From Siphonodentalium dalli (taxonomy: Eukaryota; Mollusca; Scaphopoda; Gadilida; Siphonodentaliidae), in NCBI GenBank assembly GCA_032622095.1, contig CP136063.1:269507426-269571425 (forward strand): a stretch of DNA of 64,000 nt, written 5' to 3'. Below, one piece after another: positions 1 to 11,244 of this stretch (position 1 is the stretch's first letter; each line of letters begins with the position of its first letter). The notes below the pieces were generated by a model. That model was given only the letters and a program-made list of their open reading frames with translations, did no database searches and was not told where the DNA came from. Both the position numbers and the translations under genes were made by a program.

Positions 1-479
1 ATGCATGTCGATTCTAGAAATTTGATTCAATCCAGTTCAATCTAGAAATTTGATTCACTTTCTAGAGTCAAAATACATGTACTATTCATTTTTGAGTTTC
101 ATTTGTAAATTTGACAGATAATACCTAGCTCGTGTTTGCTACATGCTGTGCCGCATGACAAGCATCAATTTGAGTGTTATTGCTCACCCCTAACATGTCT
201 GAAAATATACACTTACATCAATATATATAATTTTAATGAAGAACGTCATCCATTTATATCCAGCATGTTTGCATGTAGTTTGAACTTGTAACCACACCGT
301 CATAAATCATGTGAATGCTAACAGCAACTCAAACCAGAGAAGAGAATACACAGGCTTTGAAGTTGTATCATTTATGTAAGGTAAATCAATGATTCAACAA
401 TGGAATTACTAATATAAATAAATATAATATTTCAAGAATACATGTATCAAATAGTGGCAACACATACAAGCCTGGTTAT

Positions 480-1055
480 AGTGTGTCGGTCATTTGCAGA
501 ATGAGGTCCCCAGAGGGTGAATTTGGTGATGCTAGCCTACTATGCGGGATAGCGTCACTAAATTCACCCTCTGGGGACCTCATTCTGCAAATGACAGGCA
601 CATTATTTCAAGACTTGATTCAGAAACAGGTTGTTATGACAGTAAACACTGCTGATCTGCTATCCAACTAGGACTATCGATACTTGAGCTGTGTTGTGAA
701 AAGTTTGTTACAGACGGACAGAAAGATGGACAGATGGAAGTCTCCATTATATATCCGCCGAATCCTGCGGAGTGTCAAGGGCATAACAATGCTGATCATA
801 ATATAATAAATTATAAATATCATACATTCATTTCCATTTCCAAAGGGAATTAATGTTGTTAGAAACATCAGGTCACTGATAATTGTTGAATTTCCAGTAA
901 ACATCCTCCTTTTTCAATTGTTTTCATGTGAACATTAAAAAACTTTCTGTGTTGAAGAAGATTGGTATTCACCAAAGCACTCCATCCTCTTCATTGCACC
1001 AGTACAACTTTACACCGTTCTGTTCTATTAAAAGCGCTACATCAGACTGAAATTA
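480..1055 (+). repeat. Dispersed repeat, copy 1
   Basis: This stretch matches 2885-3375 in the same orientation. The match runs from the GGTCCCCAGAGGGTGAATTT head, through a GACAGACGGA-type purine-rich stretch, to a tail containing TACAACTTTACACC and TACATCAGACTGAAAT. Copy 1 keeps a full head palindrome and copy 2 has lost one arm. Short reading frames across it are not gene-like. Confidence 0.7.
489..595. repeat. Palindrome with 44-bp arms
   Basis: Arms 489-532 and 552-595 pair over 44 bp around a 19-base spacer. The only two mismatches would be G-U wobbles in a plus-strand RNA. A related inverted half-copy lies at about 2812-2876 and a direct half-copy at about 2888-2930. It appears to be the head of a dispersed repeat, not a gene. 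Confidence 0.8.
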
Positions 1056-1340
1056 ATAATAAGGGTAGCATAAGCACCTATCTACCTATTTTCGAACCAG
1101 GAAAATTTCAAAAGTGAATACTATTTTGCGTATTTTGGAGCGCACACCGCCATGTGGCTTTAATATACTGTATATTTACAATAAATAATTCCTACTATGC
1201 TAGATTTGCTCATTTTGCGGAACTAACGAAAAGGTTCGATATAAACAAATTCTGCCTACGGTTTCGAACTGGACTGAATCATCACAGCTGTTTCAAATCT
1301 AATCGAACCTCAAACGGTTCGCAGTGGACTCCCATGAAGA

Positions 1341-2290
1341 TACCCTCATACTGAAAATTATAAAAAATGTTGAAATTTTCTTCTAAGTCGAAAAGGGTTA
1401 ATAACTCTTGTCAAAAATAAATTTTCTATCATCTATATATATGTTGCACATCTTCAATATATGGACAACAATATTGTGAAGTTTAAAATCTCTAGGATCA
1501 AAATTGTAGGAGGAGTTGATTACAACACGAAGGTACCCTCATACTGAGAATTATAAAAAAATGTTGAAATTTTCTAAGTCGAAAAGGGTTAATAACTCTT
1601 GTCAAAAAATAAATTTCCGTCATCTATATACATGTTGCACATCTTGAATGTATGGGCAACACTAATCTGAAGTTTCAAATCTCTAGGATGAAAACTGTAG
1701 AAGGAGTTGATTACACCACGAAGGTACCCTCATACTGAGAATTATAAAAAATGTTGAAATTATCTAAGTTGAAAAGGGTTAATAACTCTTGTCAAAAAAA
1801 CTTTTTCCGTCATATATATGCATGCTATACATCTTGAATGTATGGGCAACAGTAATCTGAAGTTTCAAGTCTCTAGGATGAAAACTGTAGAAGGAGTTGA
1901 TTACACCACGAAGGTACCCTCATACTGAGAATTATAAAAAATGTTGAAATTATCTAAGTTGAAAAGAGTTAATAACTCTGTCAAAATATAATTTTTCCGT
2001 TATCTAGATACATGTTGCACATCTTCAATATATGGAAAACTATGTTCTGAAGTTTCAAATCTTTAGGATCAAAATTGTAGGAGGAGTTGATTACACCATG
2101 TCAGAAGGTACTCAAAAACATTTTTATGAGAATCAACATTTGACAAAAAACTTCTAAGTTGAAAAAAGCCCATAACTCTAATAAAAATGAGTTTTTCTGA
2201 ACCCTATATAAATGTTACACATCTCCAATATGTCAGTAACAATGCCCCAAAGTTTCGAAACTGTATGATCAATACAGGATTAATCTAGGA
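1341..2290 (+). repeat. ~190 bp tandem repeat, about five units
   Basis: The phrase TACCCTCATACTGA recurs at 1341, 1534, 1725 and 1915, with a diverged form at 2109, giving a 190-194 bp period. Each unit holds GTTGAAAT, AAGGGTTAATAACTC, ATGTTGCACATCTT and GGAGTTGATTACA. The last unit (about 2109-2290) is clearly diverged and resembles the relic units at 14240-14321 and 14758-14940. Confidence 0.85.
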
Positions 2291-2884
2291 TTAATCACAT
2301 TCATTCAATTTTATAAATATTTGTGCATCATCAGTTCAAGAGGAATAACTCTATTGATTATGCAATGCATTGGTAAGTCTGGTAAGAATGTAAATACCTG
2401 AAAAAAGCAAAGTCCCCCTTAATATATTGGGTAATATTTCCCGATATATTGGATGGATTTCGATGAAAATTCCCATAAACGAGTATTAGTACTGGGGACA
2501 CAATATGTGCGAAGCATGGTTCTGCGAGTGTTTTTATGGGTGACTGGGCATGAACTGAATGGAGGAGGGGTGCTTTTTAAAAATGTTCAAATCAATGCAG
2601 TGTTCCAACAGTCACTAAATTGTTCCATGCACTGTCCACTGTTTTTGGTGTGATTTTCATATTGCAGGTAGCCAGCCTTACAGAAACATTTACCTCCAAG
2701 AGACCAATTGCGGTGTCTGAAGATCCATTGATGAGTCTTTGGTCAATTTTAAGCTCCATATGTTTCTAATAGATATGTTGAAATTGAATGGTCTGAGTCT
2801 GCAGTGAATTTAGTGATGCTATCCCGAAGAGCATGCTAGCATCACCAAATTTACCCTCTGGGGACCTCATTCTGCTAAGGCCTA

Positions 2885-3375
2885 AACAGAATAAGGTCCC
2901 CAGAGGGTGAATTTGGTGATGACAGACCTCTATGCGGGATATGACAGGCAGAAACGGGTTGTTATCACAGTAAACACTGCTGATCTGCCATCCAAATATG
3001 ATTATCGATACTTGAGTTGCGTTGTGAAAAGTTTGTTACAGACGGACGGAAAGATGGACAGACAGATGGACGGGTGGACTGAAGTCTCCATCATATACCC
3101 CCGAATCCTCCTGCGGAGGATCGGGGCATAACAATGCTGATCATAATATAATAAATTATATATATCATACATGCAATCCCATTTCCAAAGGTCCAAAGGT
3201 CATTCTTTCCAGTGATCATCCACTTTTTTTCAGTTGTTTTCATGTGAACATTGAAACTTCCAATGTTGAAGAAGGTTGGTATTCATCAATGCACTCCACC
3301 CTCTTCATTGCAACAGTACAACTTTACACCTGCTCTGTTCTGTTCAAAGCGGTACATCAGACTGAAATACAAATA
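2885..3375 (+). repeat. Dispersed repeat, copy 2
   Basis: Second direct copy of the repeat at 480-1055. It is preceded at 2812-2876 by an inverted copy of the head, so the two heads lie back to back. Its internal GACAGACGGA tract (about 3040-3080) is longer than in copy 1. Confidence 0.7.
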
Positions 3376-3605
3376 GGTCATATAAATAGAATGTTCAACA
3401 GAAATTATGTAAGCTAATACTTATAATTATTGAGATTAACATTTTAATATGTAGGCCGTAGCAAACACAATCTGGTATTCCTTATCAAGAATATTATCTG
3501 TCAAGTTTACAAATGAAACTCAAATAATTAATAGTACATGTATTTGGACTCTAGAAAGTGAGTAAAATTTCTAGATTGAATCAAATTTCTAGAATCGACA
3601 TACAT

Positions 3606-3899
3606 GTAATTTTACTAGCATTCCAACTAGTTATTAAATCAATGTTTAAAAATAAATTGTTATTTTTTGCACAAAAGTAAAATGACGTGGGGAATGTCAC
3701 GGAATATGTGCGGTTAACTTAAGGATGCACTTAATGATTAAAGATACAGTAATAATTAGCAATAAAGAGCGTTTTTTTATCAGCATAAAAGATAGTGTAA
3801 CTTGATATAGTCATGCAATTGGTTTTGTTTGTCCAGATGACTTGAAGGACCGCCACTAAAAAGTGTGCATTCTCATCCGAACAACACTGGGTGCCACAT
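3606..3899. other. Unassigned spacer
   Basis: AT-rich sequence between the compound element and the hAT insertion. I see no gene or repeat structure here, apart from a copy of the recurrent word AAAGAGCGTT at 3764-3773. Confidence 0.5.
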
Positions 3900-3907
3900 G
3901 CAGCTAG

Positions 3908-4902
3908 TAGGCCTGTAACGATTCATCGCGATTTCGATGCATCGCGATTCGTCATTCACGATTCTATACGCGATTCATTTGACTGTAATTTCGATACACT
4001 ACGATACAGTTCCGCTATTATGCAGTTACCATACGAAATCAATGGGGTCCCCTCGTTCGTTTCCGTAAGCTGTGAATGCTTACAAAGTGTTATCGGAAGT
4101 AAATCTGTAAATTTCGTTTGTTTCTGTGAGCTCGCACTTTGACCTTTGACACAAACGTTGGCGGAAGTGAAATGACTGACCTCCGTAACCTAGCATCAGA
4201 CTGTAAGCCATGCTCTGATTGGTTTAATTTGATGAACTGCTGTGAATTCAACCAATCAAATACAAGTATATTGGATATATCGTCTGCGGCAAAACAACAA
4301 CACGTGGGCCGTGGAAAGATGTCTGCTCAAGAAAGCTTAAAACTTGTCAATCCGCCAGCGGCCTACAGGTCAATAGTCTGGCAGTATTTCGGTTTTGGGA
4401 CGTACACCGTTGAAGAGGATGGATGCTTTAAGACAGACAGAACTAAAAGTAAAACGATCTGCAAATTATGTTCGACGGGAACCTCTTACAAGACTGGTGT
4501 TACGACCAACATGTCGCACCATTTGAAACGACATCATTCTATAGAGCCCAGCGACATTTCGTCATGTGCCATTATTAGGTATATAGTTTAATGGTGCATG
4601 GCGAACTGTCGCTGGGTGCTTACACTACTTGTCAATAGTTATATCTGAGTATATTGTCAGAAAAGCTCATTTTCAGTCAGAAACTCCAGCAACTGACTGC
4701 CAACTGTGAAATGATATACTGATCACTAAATTTAGTATAGTTCATCATTCTACGATAACACCTGAGAGTTGTGCAAATTTAGAGTGTTGAACTTGAATAG
4801 CTATAAACTCGTGGGATCAAATTTGGCGTATGGGGATACGTATCGTAGATCCTGTATCGCGATACGTATCGTATCGTGACCAAGCGTATCGTTACAGGCC
4901 TA
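3908..4902 (+). mobile_element. Internally deleted hAT transposon with perfect 8-bp target duplication
   Basis: The ends are inverted: TAGGCCTGTAACGAT on the left and its reverse complement form (ATCGTTACAGGCCTA) on the right. The 8-bp flanks GCAGCTAG at 3900-3907 and 4903-4910 are identical. An 8-bp duplication and this type of terminus are characteristic of hAT elements. At 995 bp the copy is too short for a full transposase. It retains only a BED zinc-finger reading frame (4139-4591), so it is a deletion derivative that would need a transposase in trans. Confidence 0.9.
4139..4591 (+). CDS. BED zinc-finger fragment of a hAT transposase
   Basis: The open frame encodes 150 residues. A more natural start is the internal ATG at 4318 (MSAQESLKL). 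The C-terminal half has the BED-finger pattern: aromatic residues in SIVWQYFGF, the pair CKLC, and HLKRHH about 20 residues later. This is the DNA-binding domain found at the N-terminus of many hAT transposases and ZBED proteins. The RNase H-like catalytic domain and the dimerisation region are absent because the element is internally deleted. If expressed, it would be a DNA-binding protein without transposase activity. Expression cannot be judged from sequence, and the frame could simply be the surviving first exon. Confidence 0.6.
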   Translation: MTFDTNVGGSEMTDLRNLASDCKPCSDWFNLMNCCEFNQSNTSILDISSAAKQQHVGRGKMSAQESLKLVNPPAAYRSIVWQYFGFGTYTVEEDGCFKTDRTKSKTICKLCSTGTSYKTGVTTNMSHHLKRHHSIEPSDISSCAIIRYIV

Positions 4903-4926
4903 GCAGCTAGTATAACATAACTAAAA

Positions 4927-4949
4927 TATACCTATAATTTTAAGGTATA
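4927..4949 (-). repeat. Second palindrome at the Helentron 3' side
   Basis: TATACCT and AGGTATA form a 7-bp stem around a 9-base AT spacer, 3 bases beyond the first hairpin. It lies between the Helentron stop and the hAT target site, so the transposon's 3' terminus is probably within 4911-4927. Confidence 0.5.
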
Positions 4950-4952
4950 ATG

Positions 4953-4972
4953 AAATGAAGATAGCTTCATTT
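4953..4972 (-). repeat. Hairpin at the Helentron 3' side
   Basis: AAATGAAG, a 4-base spacer, then CTTCATTT: a perfect 8-bp stem directly abutting the polyprotein stop at 4973-4975. Rolling-circle transposons carry a hairpin near their 3' end. This one or its neighbour could play that role. Confidence 0.6.
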
Positions 4973-7603
4973 TTAAGTGGTATTTACATCAATGGCAATT
5001 CCTTCATGATAACTATAATATTCAGACAATCTGCTGCAAGATACAGAGAGATCTCCTTTAAAGTAAACATGATCTAACAGAGTACCAGTTTCTGTTGTAG
5101 GGAAACTGACAATTTGTTGAAAACCTTTGCTTTCAATAAGGGTACTCAGAGAAGAATTTTCTAAGGCATTCTGATTAAAGTCACCCATCAGTAGCACATT
5201 TGTGTACTGCTCAATTACTGAAAATATTTCATGTAGTTTTGGTGTGAACACTTTTACCGCATGTTGTTGAGGCCTGTATATTACAATGACAAGCAAATCT
5301 AAATTGTGATTGTATATGCAAATGTGTTCGAGATTGATGATACCAATCTGAGTTCCACGGAAATCTGATTCATCGCGCACATAAACACCAACACCACCAT
5401 GAGCTTGGTTTTTCATTTTCTTGACAAAATTTCCGGACTCATCAAAACATTCAGACCTTGCATGGTGATAAAACTCGTAATGATCTAAATCATATCTCAA
5501 ACTTCCAATATCACTGGGGGTAAGCCATGTCTCAACCAGAGCTATACAATCAGCAGAAAGATTTCTTTGGTCTGCTTTGAGATCTTCCAAATGACATGAT
5601 AAACCTTCAACATTGTGCAAAATGATTCTTAAACACTGGCCAGATGGGGTTTTCTCAGCTTCAATGAAATTTGGCATTCTGTCGAGCGCTTTTGAGATGT
5701 TCTTATCACAATAGATCTTATCAGTGAACTCAAGAGATGCACAGTTTATTATTGAAAGTCCTTCAAGGGATGTCACCCGACTCAATGCAACATAAGCCAT
5801 ACCAGGTGCGAATATATTTTTCAATGAGATAACAGCCTTTTCCAGCGTAATTCCTTGAGCCTTATGGATCGTACATGCATACGACAAAGTCAATGGGAAC
5901 TGTTTTCTGACAGTTACTTGGTTACTTCCAATGTGATGTTCGTCTGGTGCAATTTCAATTGTTCGCATTTCACCTTCTAGGCCAGAAAGTCTTTTCCTCC
6001 CAACTCTTTCATTGTCAAACCGGATATACACTCTTTTCATATTTATGTCAACACTTCCAAATTTTTTCATGTCTACTACAGTTCCAATAACACCATTCAC
6101 CAAACCATCATCAATGTCTAGATTCTTCACCAACATGACTCTGCAACCTTTAGCTAGGTCAATGGACTGAAGCAAATATGTCTTCAACTGCTTTGAGCTA
6201 CACGGTCTGTTTAGTCTCACACTAACTCCAGTTGCCTTATTGTTCTTGTAATCCTGAGCATCAATGGTGAAAACATTAGTGCACTTTTCCTGCAACATCT
6301 TTGTGTTGTGATCACTGACCTCGGCTTTAGTGCTACATATAAGCAATGCATCTCCGATATTTCTATTTATACAGCCAGACAACATTTTAACATCCTGTTG
6401 CAACAGACTTTCAGCTCTGAGTTTGGTCCTACACCTATTTAGCATGTGTGCAAATTCAGCATCATCTTTCTGTCTCATGATTTCCTCCAGTATGGAAATG
6501 GAGAATCGTTTGTCCCACAGTTTGCGTCCAGACACTCTTGAAAATAGTTTGTCTTCCTCTGAGGCAAGAACAGGTGGGATCTGATAGAAGTCACCTACAG
6601 CTATAACCGAGATTCCTCCAAAGCAGATTTTGTCATTTCCACAAGTCCTCTTTATCTGGTTCAATCGTTCACTAACATAGTGCAGTAAACTATACTTTAT
6701 CATAGAAATTTCATCTATTATCAATAGAAGAACAGAGCCTAGTTTACACCTCAGTGTATTCAGATTGTTTTCTTTCAGATGGACATACGTGTCGGTGAGA
6801 AATAATGGAATTGAGAATGCTGTGTGCAATGTGGTTCCTCTAATGTTGAAACTTGCACTACCAGTAGATGCGGTTAACAAAACAACTGTGTCATCGGGGT
6901 TACTGCTGATTTGGGATAACAGTCGGTTGGTTTCATAATACAGACATTTTATCAGATGGGATTTCCCAGTGCCTGCTCCACCTGTTATATGTAGGAAATA
7001 TTGGTCTTGATTTTTTCCTTGAATCTTATCTAGGCACCAAGTACGTACTTTGTGGAATATTTTGCTTTGTTTCTTATTCATTGTTCTCATCAGTGGTAGA
7101 ACTTCACTTTTATCATAAACATCATAATGTTTTTCGTTTCCAGATTTAGATGAAACATTGCCAAACTCATTTTCGCAATCAATATTTTCATCCTGCCTGA
7201 CAGTCGATACTGGTACATTTGATTCATCTAATCTCTCTACTTCTGACTCCGGACATAAATTAGCCCATGCATCTTCAGGATTGACTATCTGCATAGAATC
7301 TTGGGCATCGTCAATTGCATGATCATTTACCTCATAATGTTTTCGGTTATCCTCCACTACAGATTTCACAGTGCAGCTGTCATTCCCTGATCTAACAATT
7401 CCAGACTCAAAAAAGTCCTTGTACAATTGAAATGGACTTGGCTTCAGTTGCTCTTTTGCACAATGGGGTAGGTACAGTTGTAGGATGCTGTGGTAGAACT
7501 TCTCAGGTTCCTTTTCTAATACAAATCTAGGATACCTTATGACAGCAGGACTTGACCTTGTTCTCTTTTGAACATATCCAAGTTCATTCTGTAGCCTAAA
7601 CAC
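4973..7603 (-). pseudogene. Helentron polyprotein: PIF1-type helicase plus EEP endonuclease part
   Basis: This frame encodes 876 residues. The helicase shows Walker A GGAGTGKS (residues about 208-215), Walker B IDEIS (about 296-300), GDFYQIPPV, TIHKAQGITL and YVALSRVTSLEGL, which are the SF1 PIF1-family motifs. The last ~215 residues form an endonuclease/exonuclease/phosphatase domain. Its motifs are VETWLT, HGGVGVYVR, VIYRPQQ, MGDFNQN, TLLDHVYF and a final YHEGIAI in place of the usual SDH motif. The helicase would unwind DNA during rolling-circle transposition. The EEP domain is a Helentron-specific fusion related to LINE endonucleases. The nominal first codon is GTG, and the same frame continues upstream through a single TAG (7634-7636) into Rep, so this is part of a longer gene. 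Confidence 0.9.
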
Positions 7604-7633
7604 AGTTTCTGTTATCTGATCCTCAGTACAATT

Positions 7634-9667
7634 CTAAGCATTCTTGGGAAGTTGACTTTTAGAGAGAATTATATACTGTGAACTAAATCTAGCCAAACAC
7701 ATCGACTCAAACTCAATCTGCAGAGGTCTTGCTACATATCGTGCAATGATGTTTATCATCCAAACTCGCTCAGAGTCCTCGTTTATCTTATCCAGAGGGA
7801 GACTTATACGGACAGGATTTTCACCAAGAGGTATCCACACAACATTTCTCGAACATTCCTTGAGGGACAATTCACAAACTCTGAAAACACTCTCAATGGC
7901 TGACACATTTCGCTTGTTTAGATACGTTGATCCAAGCTTTTTCATTGTTTTTCTAGCAGACAAATTTCCTGTCTCGGCTTCTTTTTTAGTCTGTTTCAAA
8001 AAAGATCCCATTGTTTTCTCATTCTTCAAGATGTAGCTGATGATATATACAACACAACTGTATGCGTCCAATACATATTGAATGTCAAGGTTGGCATTCC
8101 AGCATCTCGAGAGATATGCATTGTACTGATTCGTCCACATGTCTTTATGTGATCTTTTGAGAACAACAGTATTGCGTGTAGACAATCGGGTCAAAGCTGT
8201 TTCCAAGTCAGATTGGGTTATGTTAGCTTTCTCAAGTAGTTGCTCAGAACTTGATATGTCCTCATTCTCATCTAGTAGGAGTTTCCATAATGATTCAACT
8301 AATGTCTTTGCATTTTGTTTCTCAGTGTGATCGTCTTCAGTTTCCACATTCGTTGCTCTAGCAATGAATGACTTCTCAGATGGTGGCCTGGGAAAATTAA
8401 ACCTGCAGGTCGATCCACGTTTGCGACAAGATGTTGTATGTTTCGTGCTATGTTGTTGCACACTTTTAACTATATCGTACAGTTCTGGGTCAATTTCCTC
8501 ATCTGGTGTAAGACAGGTTATGTATTTATCAATGAAGTCTACAACAGCAGCATCATTTTCGACATTAAACTGAGGCGCATTTTCGATCCAAATCACACAA
8601 TGCCAGTGCGGTCTAAACTTGTCAGAATTTTCTTCCCTGATAAAGAAATCTTTTACCTTACCGATTGGTTCAGATTCTGACATAATAATTTTCTTGAAAA
8701 ATTTGGGGAATCTATCTGAAAGCATTCTTGCAACGGTTACAGGATTTGACTTAAGAATTTTGCACTTTTCGTCCCAATCAAGATTTTCGAAAGTCCTTGT
8801 GTCATTTTGCTGGATTAAAATTGTTTTTATAATCTCAGGCCATCGGAACTCAGCTGAAGAGAAACTTGTGAACCACGTTAGTATACCGACCATTCTTAAC
8901 ATAGCAAATAGATCTTTTTGGCAGTTTTCCCAGTATGCCGGACTACTTCTTATGGTCTTGAGAAATTTGAATGCCTGATCACTATTGAGTAGCTCATCTC
9001 GCTTCGCCTTGTCTCTCAGATCACTGCCAGTTATTTCTGATCCATCACTTGACTTGGCATTAGATTTTCTACAAGCAATAGAAATCTGGGACAATACCTG
9101 CTGAAGCTCAGATATGTACTGACTAAAGAATATGTAATCTGTGTCCCTCGCAAATCTATTATCCACATGCATCAGCCTGTGCTTAAAATATTGTGCCATT
9201 GTTACCCGTACCTTTCTTTTAGTCTTAAATGTACCTTGCCCTTTAGGAAATTGTTTTGGAAATGCTTTTCCTTCTATGTCCTCATCACCGAGCATGTATA
9301 CTGGGGTGTTTCCTTCTGCTGGTGCAACATCAAATATCTCATCACTGTGGCTATCAAGTACAAATTGACCGATATCCGCTGGTTGCAAGCATGAATCAAC
9401 GGGAAATGCAGAGTCACGACCACCATGTTCATTCTCAGAATCACTTGCACTGTCTGATTTATCATCAGTTACATCCTGTTCCATGTCAGATTCAGTAGAG
9501 TCCGAGCTTTCGTCACTGTGCACGATTGCTTCATTCCATCGTTCATCAACTATTATATCCTTGAAGAATTTGTTGTGCCTTTTAAGATAGGACAAAGCAG
9601 TCATAACTTTCTTTGTGCTCACAAATTCATAATCGTAATAACCCTCATAGCACAGTTTCCGTTTCAA
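7634..9667 (-). pseudogene. Helentron polyprotein: HUH Rep endonuclease part
   Basis: This frame encodes 677 residues. After an acidic N-terminal stretch comes a Helitron-like N domain (about 155-345). It is followed by the metal-binding HUH motif HWHCVIW (His at about 354 and 356), a Cys/His cluster HTTSCRK..CRFNFP (about 410-427), and the tyrosine region YSCVVYIISYILK, with candidate catalytic Tyr at about 541 and 545. HUH-Y proteins nick one strand and stay covalently bound through Tyr. The nominal TTG start is an artefact of a frameshift at 9665-9672: the frame should join the preceding one. It ends at TAG 7634-7636, after which the same frame continues as the helicase part. Confidence 0.9.
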
Positions 9668-9669
9668 TT

Positions 9670-11244
9670 TTACTCGAAGTAATGAACTTGTACTTTCGGG
9701 CCTTGGTAAGACATCTGCAGTTTACTCATGTCGGTAGGGACACAAACAACTGAACCTCTAATTCCTTCTTGTGAACCTCTCGGTAATTTAACAATCTTTT
9801 TGAAGGGAAGAAGTGGTGCTAGGAGGTGGCATTCTAGTCGGTTTATATTTGCGATCTCTTCAGGTATTGGATCAAGTTCCATGTCATTACCGAAAGAACC
9901 AGAGGGAATCTTTCCTTGCTGAATTTTGCGATGACAAGTATAGCAAATCCAGAGTTTGCTGCATGGTCTTTCAAGAAACTGACAATTATCAGGGCATTCA
10001 TCTGAGCATTCATGCAAATACTTCTTTGTGATGTACTTCTTAGCAATGGCATCAACATCAGAACCTATTAGACTATAGTTATCTAAATTACACCTTGTCA
10101 CCTGGTTTTCAAACAATGCGCGGTTGCAGCTTGCACATACATACTCAGGCCCATGTGCTGTTTCCTCTCGGAAGGCTGTTATAACATTGTCTATGAATGA
10201 CTGCTCATGCAATTTCTTTTCCTTTAATTGCCTATATCTGTTCTTGCTGGATTGAATCCGCTCCTGTCTGAATTTCTCATTACGCCTGAATAGTCTTTGT
10301 TGGGCAAGAAGTATCTTTTTTCTGTAGACAGTATTTCTAGCATACCGATTTTTTCCACTAATGATAACATTCTGTCTGTAACTGTCATTTAATTTATACT
10401 GGATTTTCAGGCTTTCAATGAGATTATTCCTGAATTGAGGATTGTTTGCATACTTGGATTTTGAATATTTTTTCACATTCTTTTTGAATTCAGGTGTGGT
10501 GGCATACTTGGATTTTGAATATTTGTTCACATTCTTTTTGAATTCAGGTGTGGTGGCATACTTGGATTTTGAATATTTTTTCACTTTCTTTTTGAATTCA
10601 GGTGTGGTGGCATACTTGGTAACAGAGTTTGTCTTCATGGTTGATCTAAATTCTACGTCAGTGTGATACTTGGCTTTCCTTTTCTGTTTCAAGGCTTCTG
10701 TTTGAGTTTTATTGTATGAAGATATGTATTCAGTTCGCTTATTTGATTTAGACCATCTAGTTCTGTTTTTTCTTTTACGTTTTCTCTCAACAGTTGGATG
10801 TTTTTTTATTTTGGACTGATCATGGCAGCTGGTCATAGATTCTTGTCCGACATCCAATACAACATCGTAATGATTGCCATTTATATTCTGTAAATATATC
10901 ATTTCAGGACAATAAATTCTTGAATTGTCAAAACTCATTGGGGGATATTTCAACCATGAAGTTGTGTATATCATGATATCAGTGTTGAGAAGGTCTGCCA
11001 TTGCAAGTATTTCCATCTCAGTTGCCCATGTACCTTCAACCTTCATCTTAGTATCCTCTACATATTGCATAATGTTTGAAAACCCAGGTCGTAACCATTT
11101 TTGAAACTCCAATCTTCTATTCTGCATGTGGCTGGTGACTTTACCTCTCAGGTCAAGGTGAAAGTTCTCAGAACCAGTTAAAGCATAAGAGATAGCTCTA
11201 AAGAAGCAATTGCCATCACCGTAATTTGCCTTGTCAAGAAATGA
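9670..11244 (-). pseudogene. Helentron polyprotein: OTU cysteine protease and zinc-finger part
   Basis: The frame is open from 11244, upstream of its first ATG at 11127. Reading from there exposes the OTU catalytic motif GDGNCFFRAI (GDGNC at 11206-11220). Next come the conserved GTWATEMEILAMAD segment and NGNHYDVVL with the catalytic His. These are the elements of an OTU-family deubiquitinase-like protease, commonly fused to Helentron Reps. A basic stretch follows, with tandem 18-residue units starting KYATTPEFKK. A Cys-rich region (VCASCN, HECSDECPDNC, WICYTCH) leads into Rep. The preceding protease frame is offset by one base just before GDGNC, so a 1-nt indel separates the parts. The stop TAA at 9670-9672 results from a second frameshift. 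Confidence 0.88.
10448..10620 (-). repeat. 54-bp coding tandem repeat in the OTU-Rep linker
   Basis: The phrase GCATACTTGGATTTTGAATA recurs every 54 bp (10448, 10502, 10556, then a diverged unit at 10610). It encodes 18-residue basic units beginning KYATTPEFKK on the minus strand. The last unit (KYANNPQFRNN) is diverged, which suggests recent expansion of the other three. Confidence 0.93.

Larger units (their letters stand above)
1..3605. mobile_element. Compound element bracketed by ~140 bp inverted repeats
   Basis: Bases 1-142 and 3458-3605 are imperfect reverse complements of each other. Both carry the phrases GTCGATTCTAGAAATTTGA, GAGTTTCATTTGTAAA and GACAGATAATA in matching order. The arms enclose about 3.3 kb of repeats: two copies of a palindrome-bearing repeat and a 190 bp tandem array. 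No transposase reading frame is visible inside. This is the layout of a foldback-type or long-TIR non-autonomous DNA element. The left end may extend beyond the window, so no target duplication can be checked. Alternatively, two opposite copies of one dispersed repeat could simply flank this stretch. Confidence 0.55.

Noticed and set aside
7746-9498. Several plus-strand frames of 60-119 codons across the Rep region
   Set aside because: They lie antisense to the Rep coding region, which has clear motifs. They have no motifs of their own.
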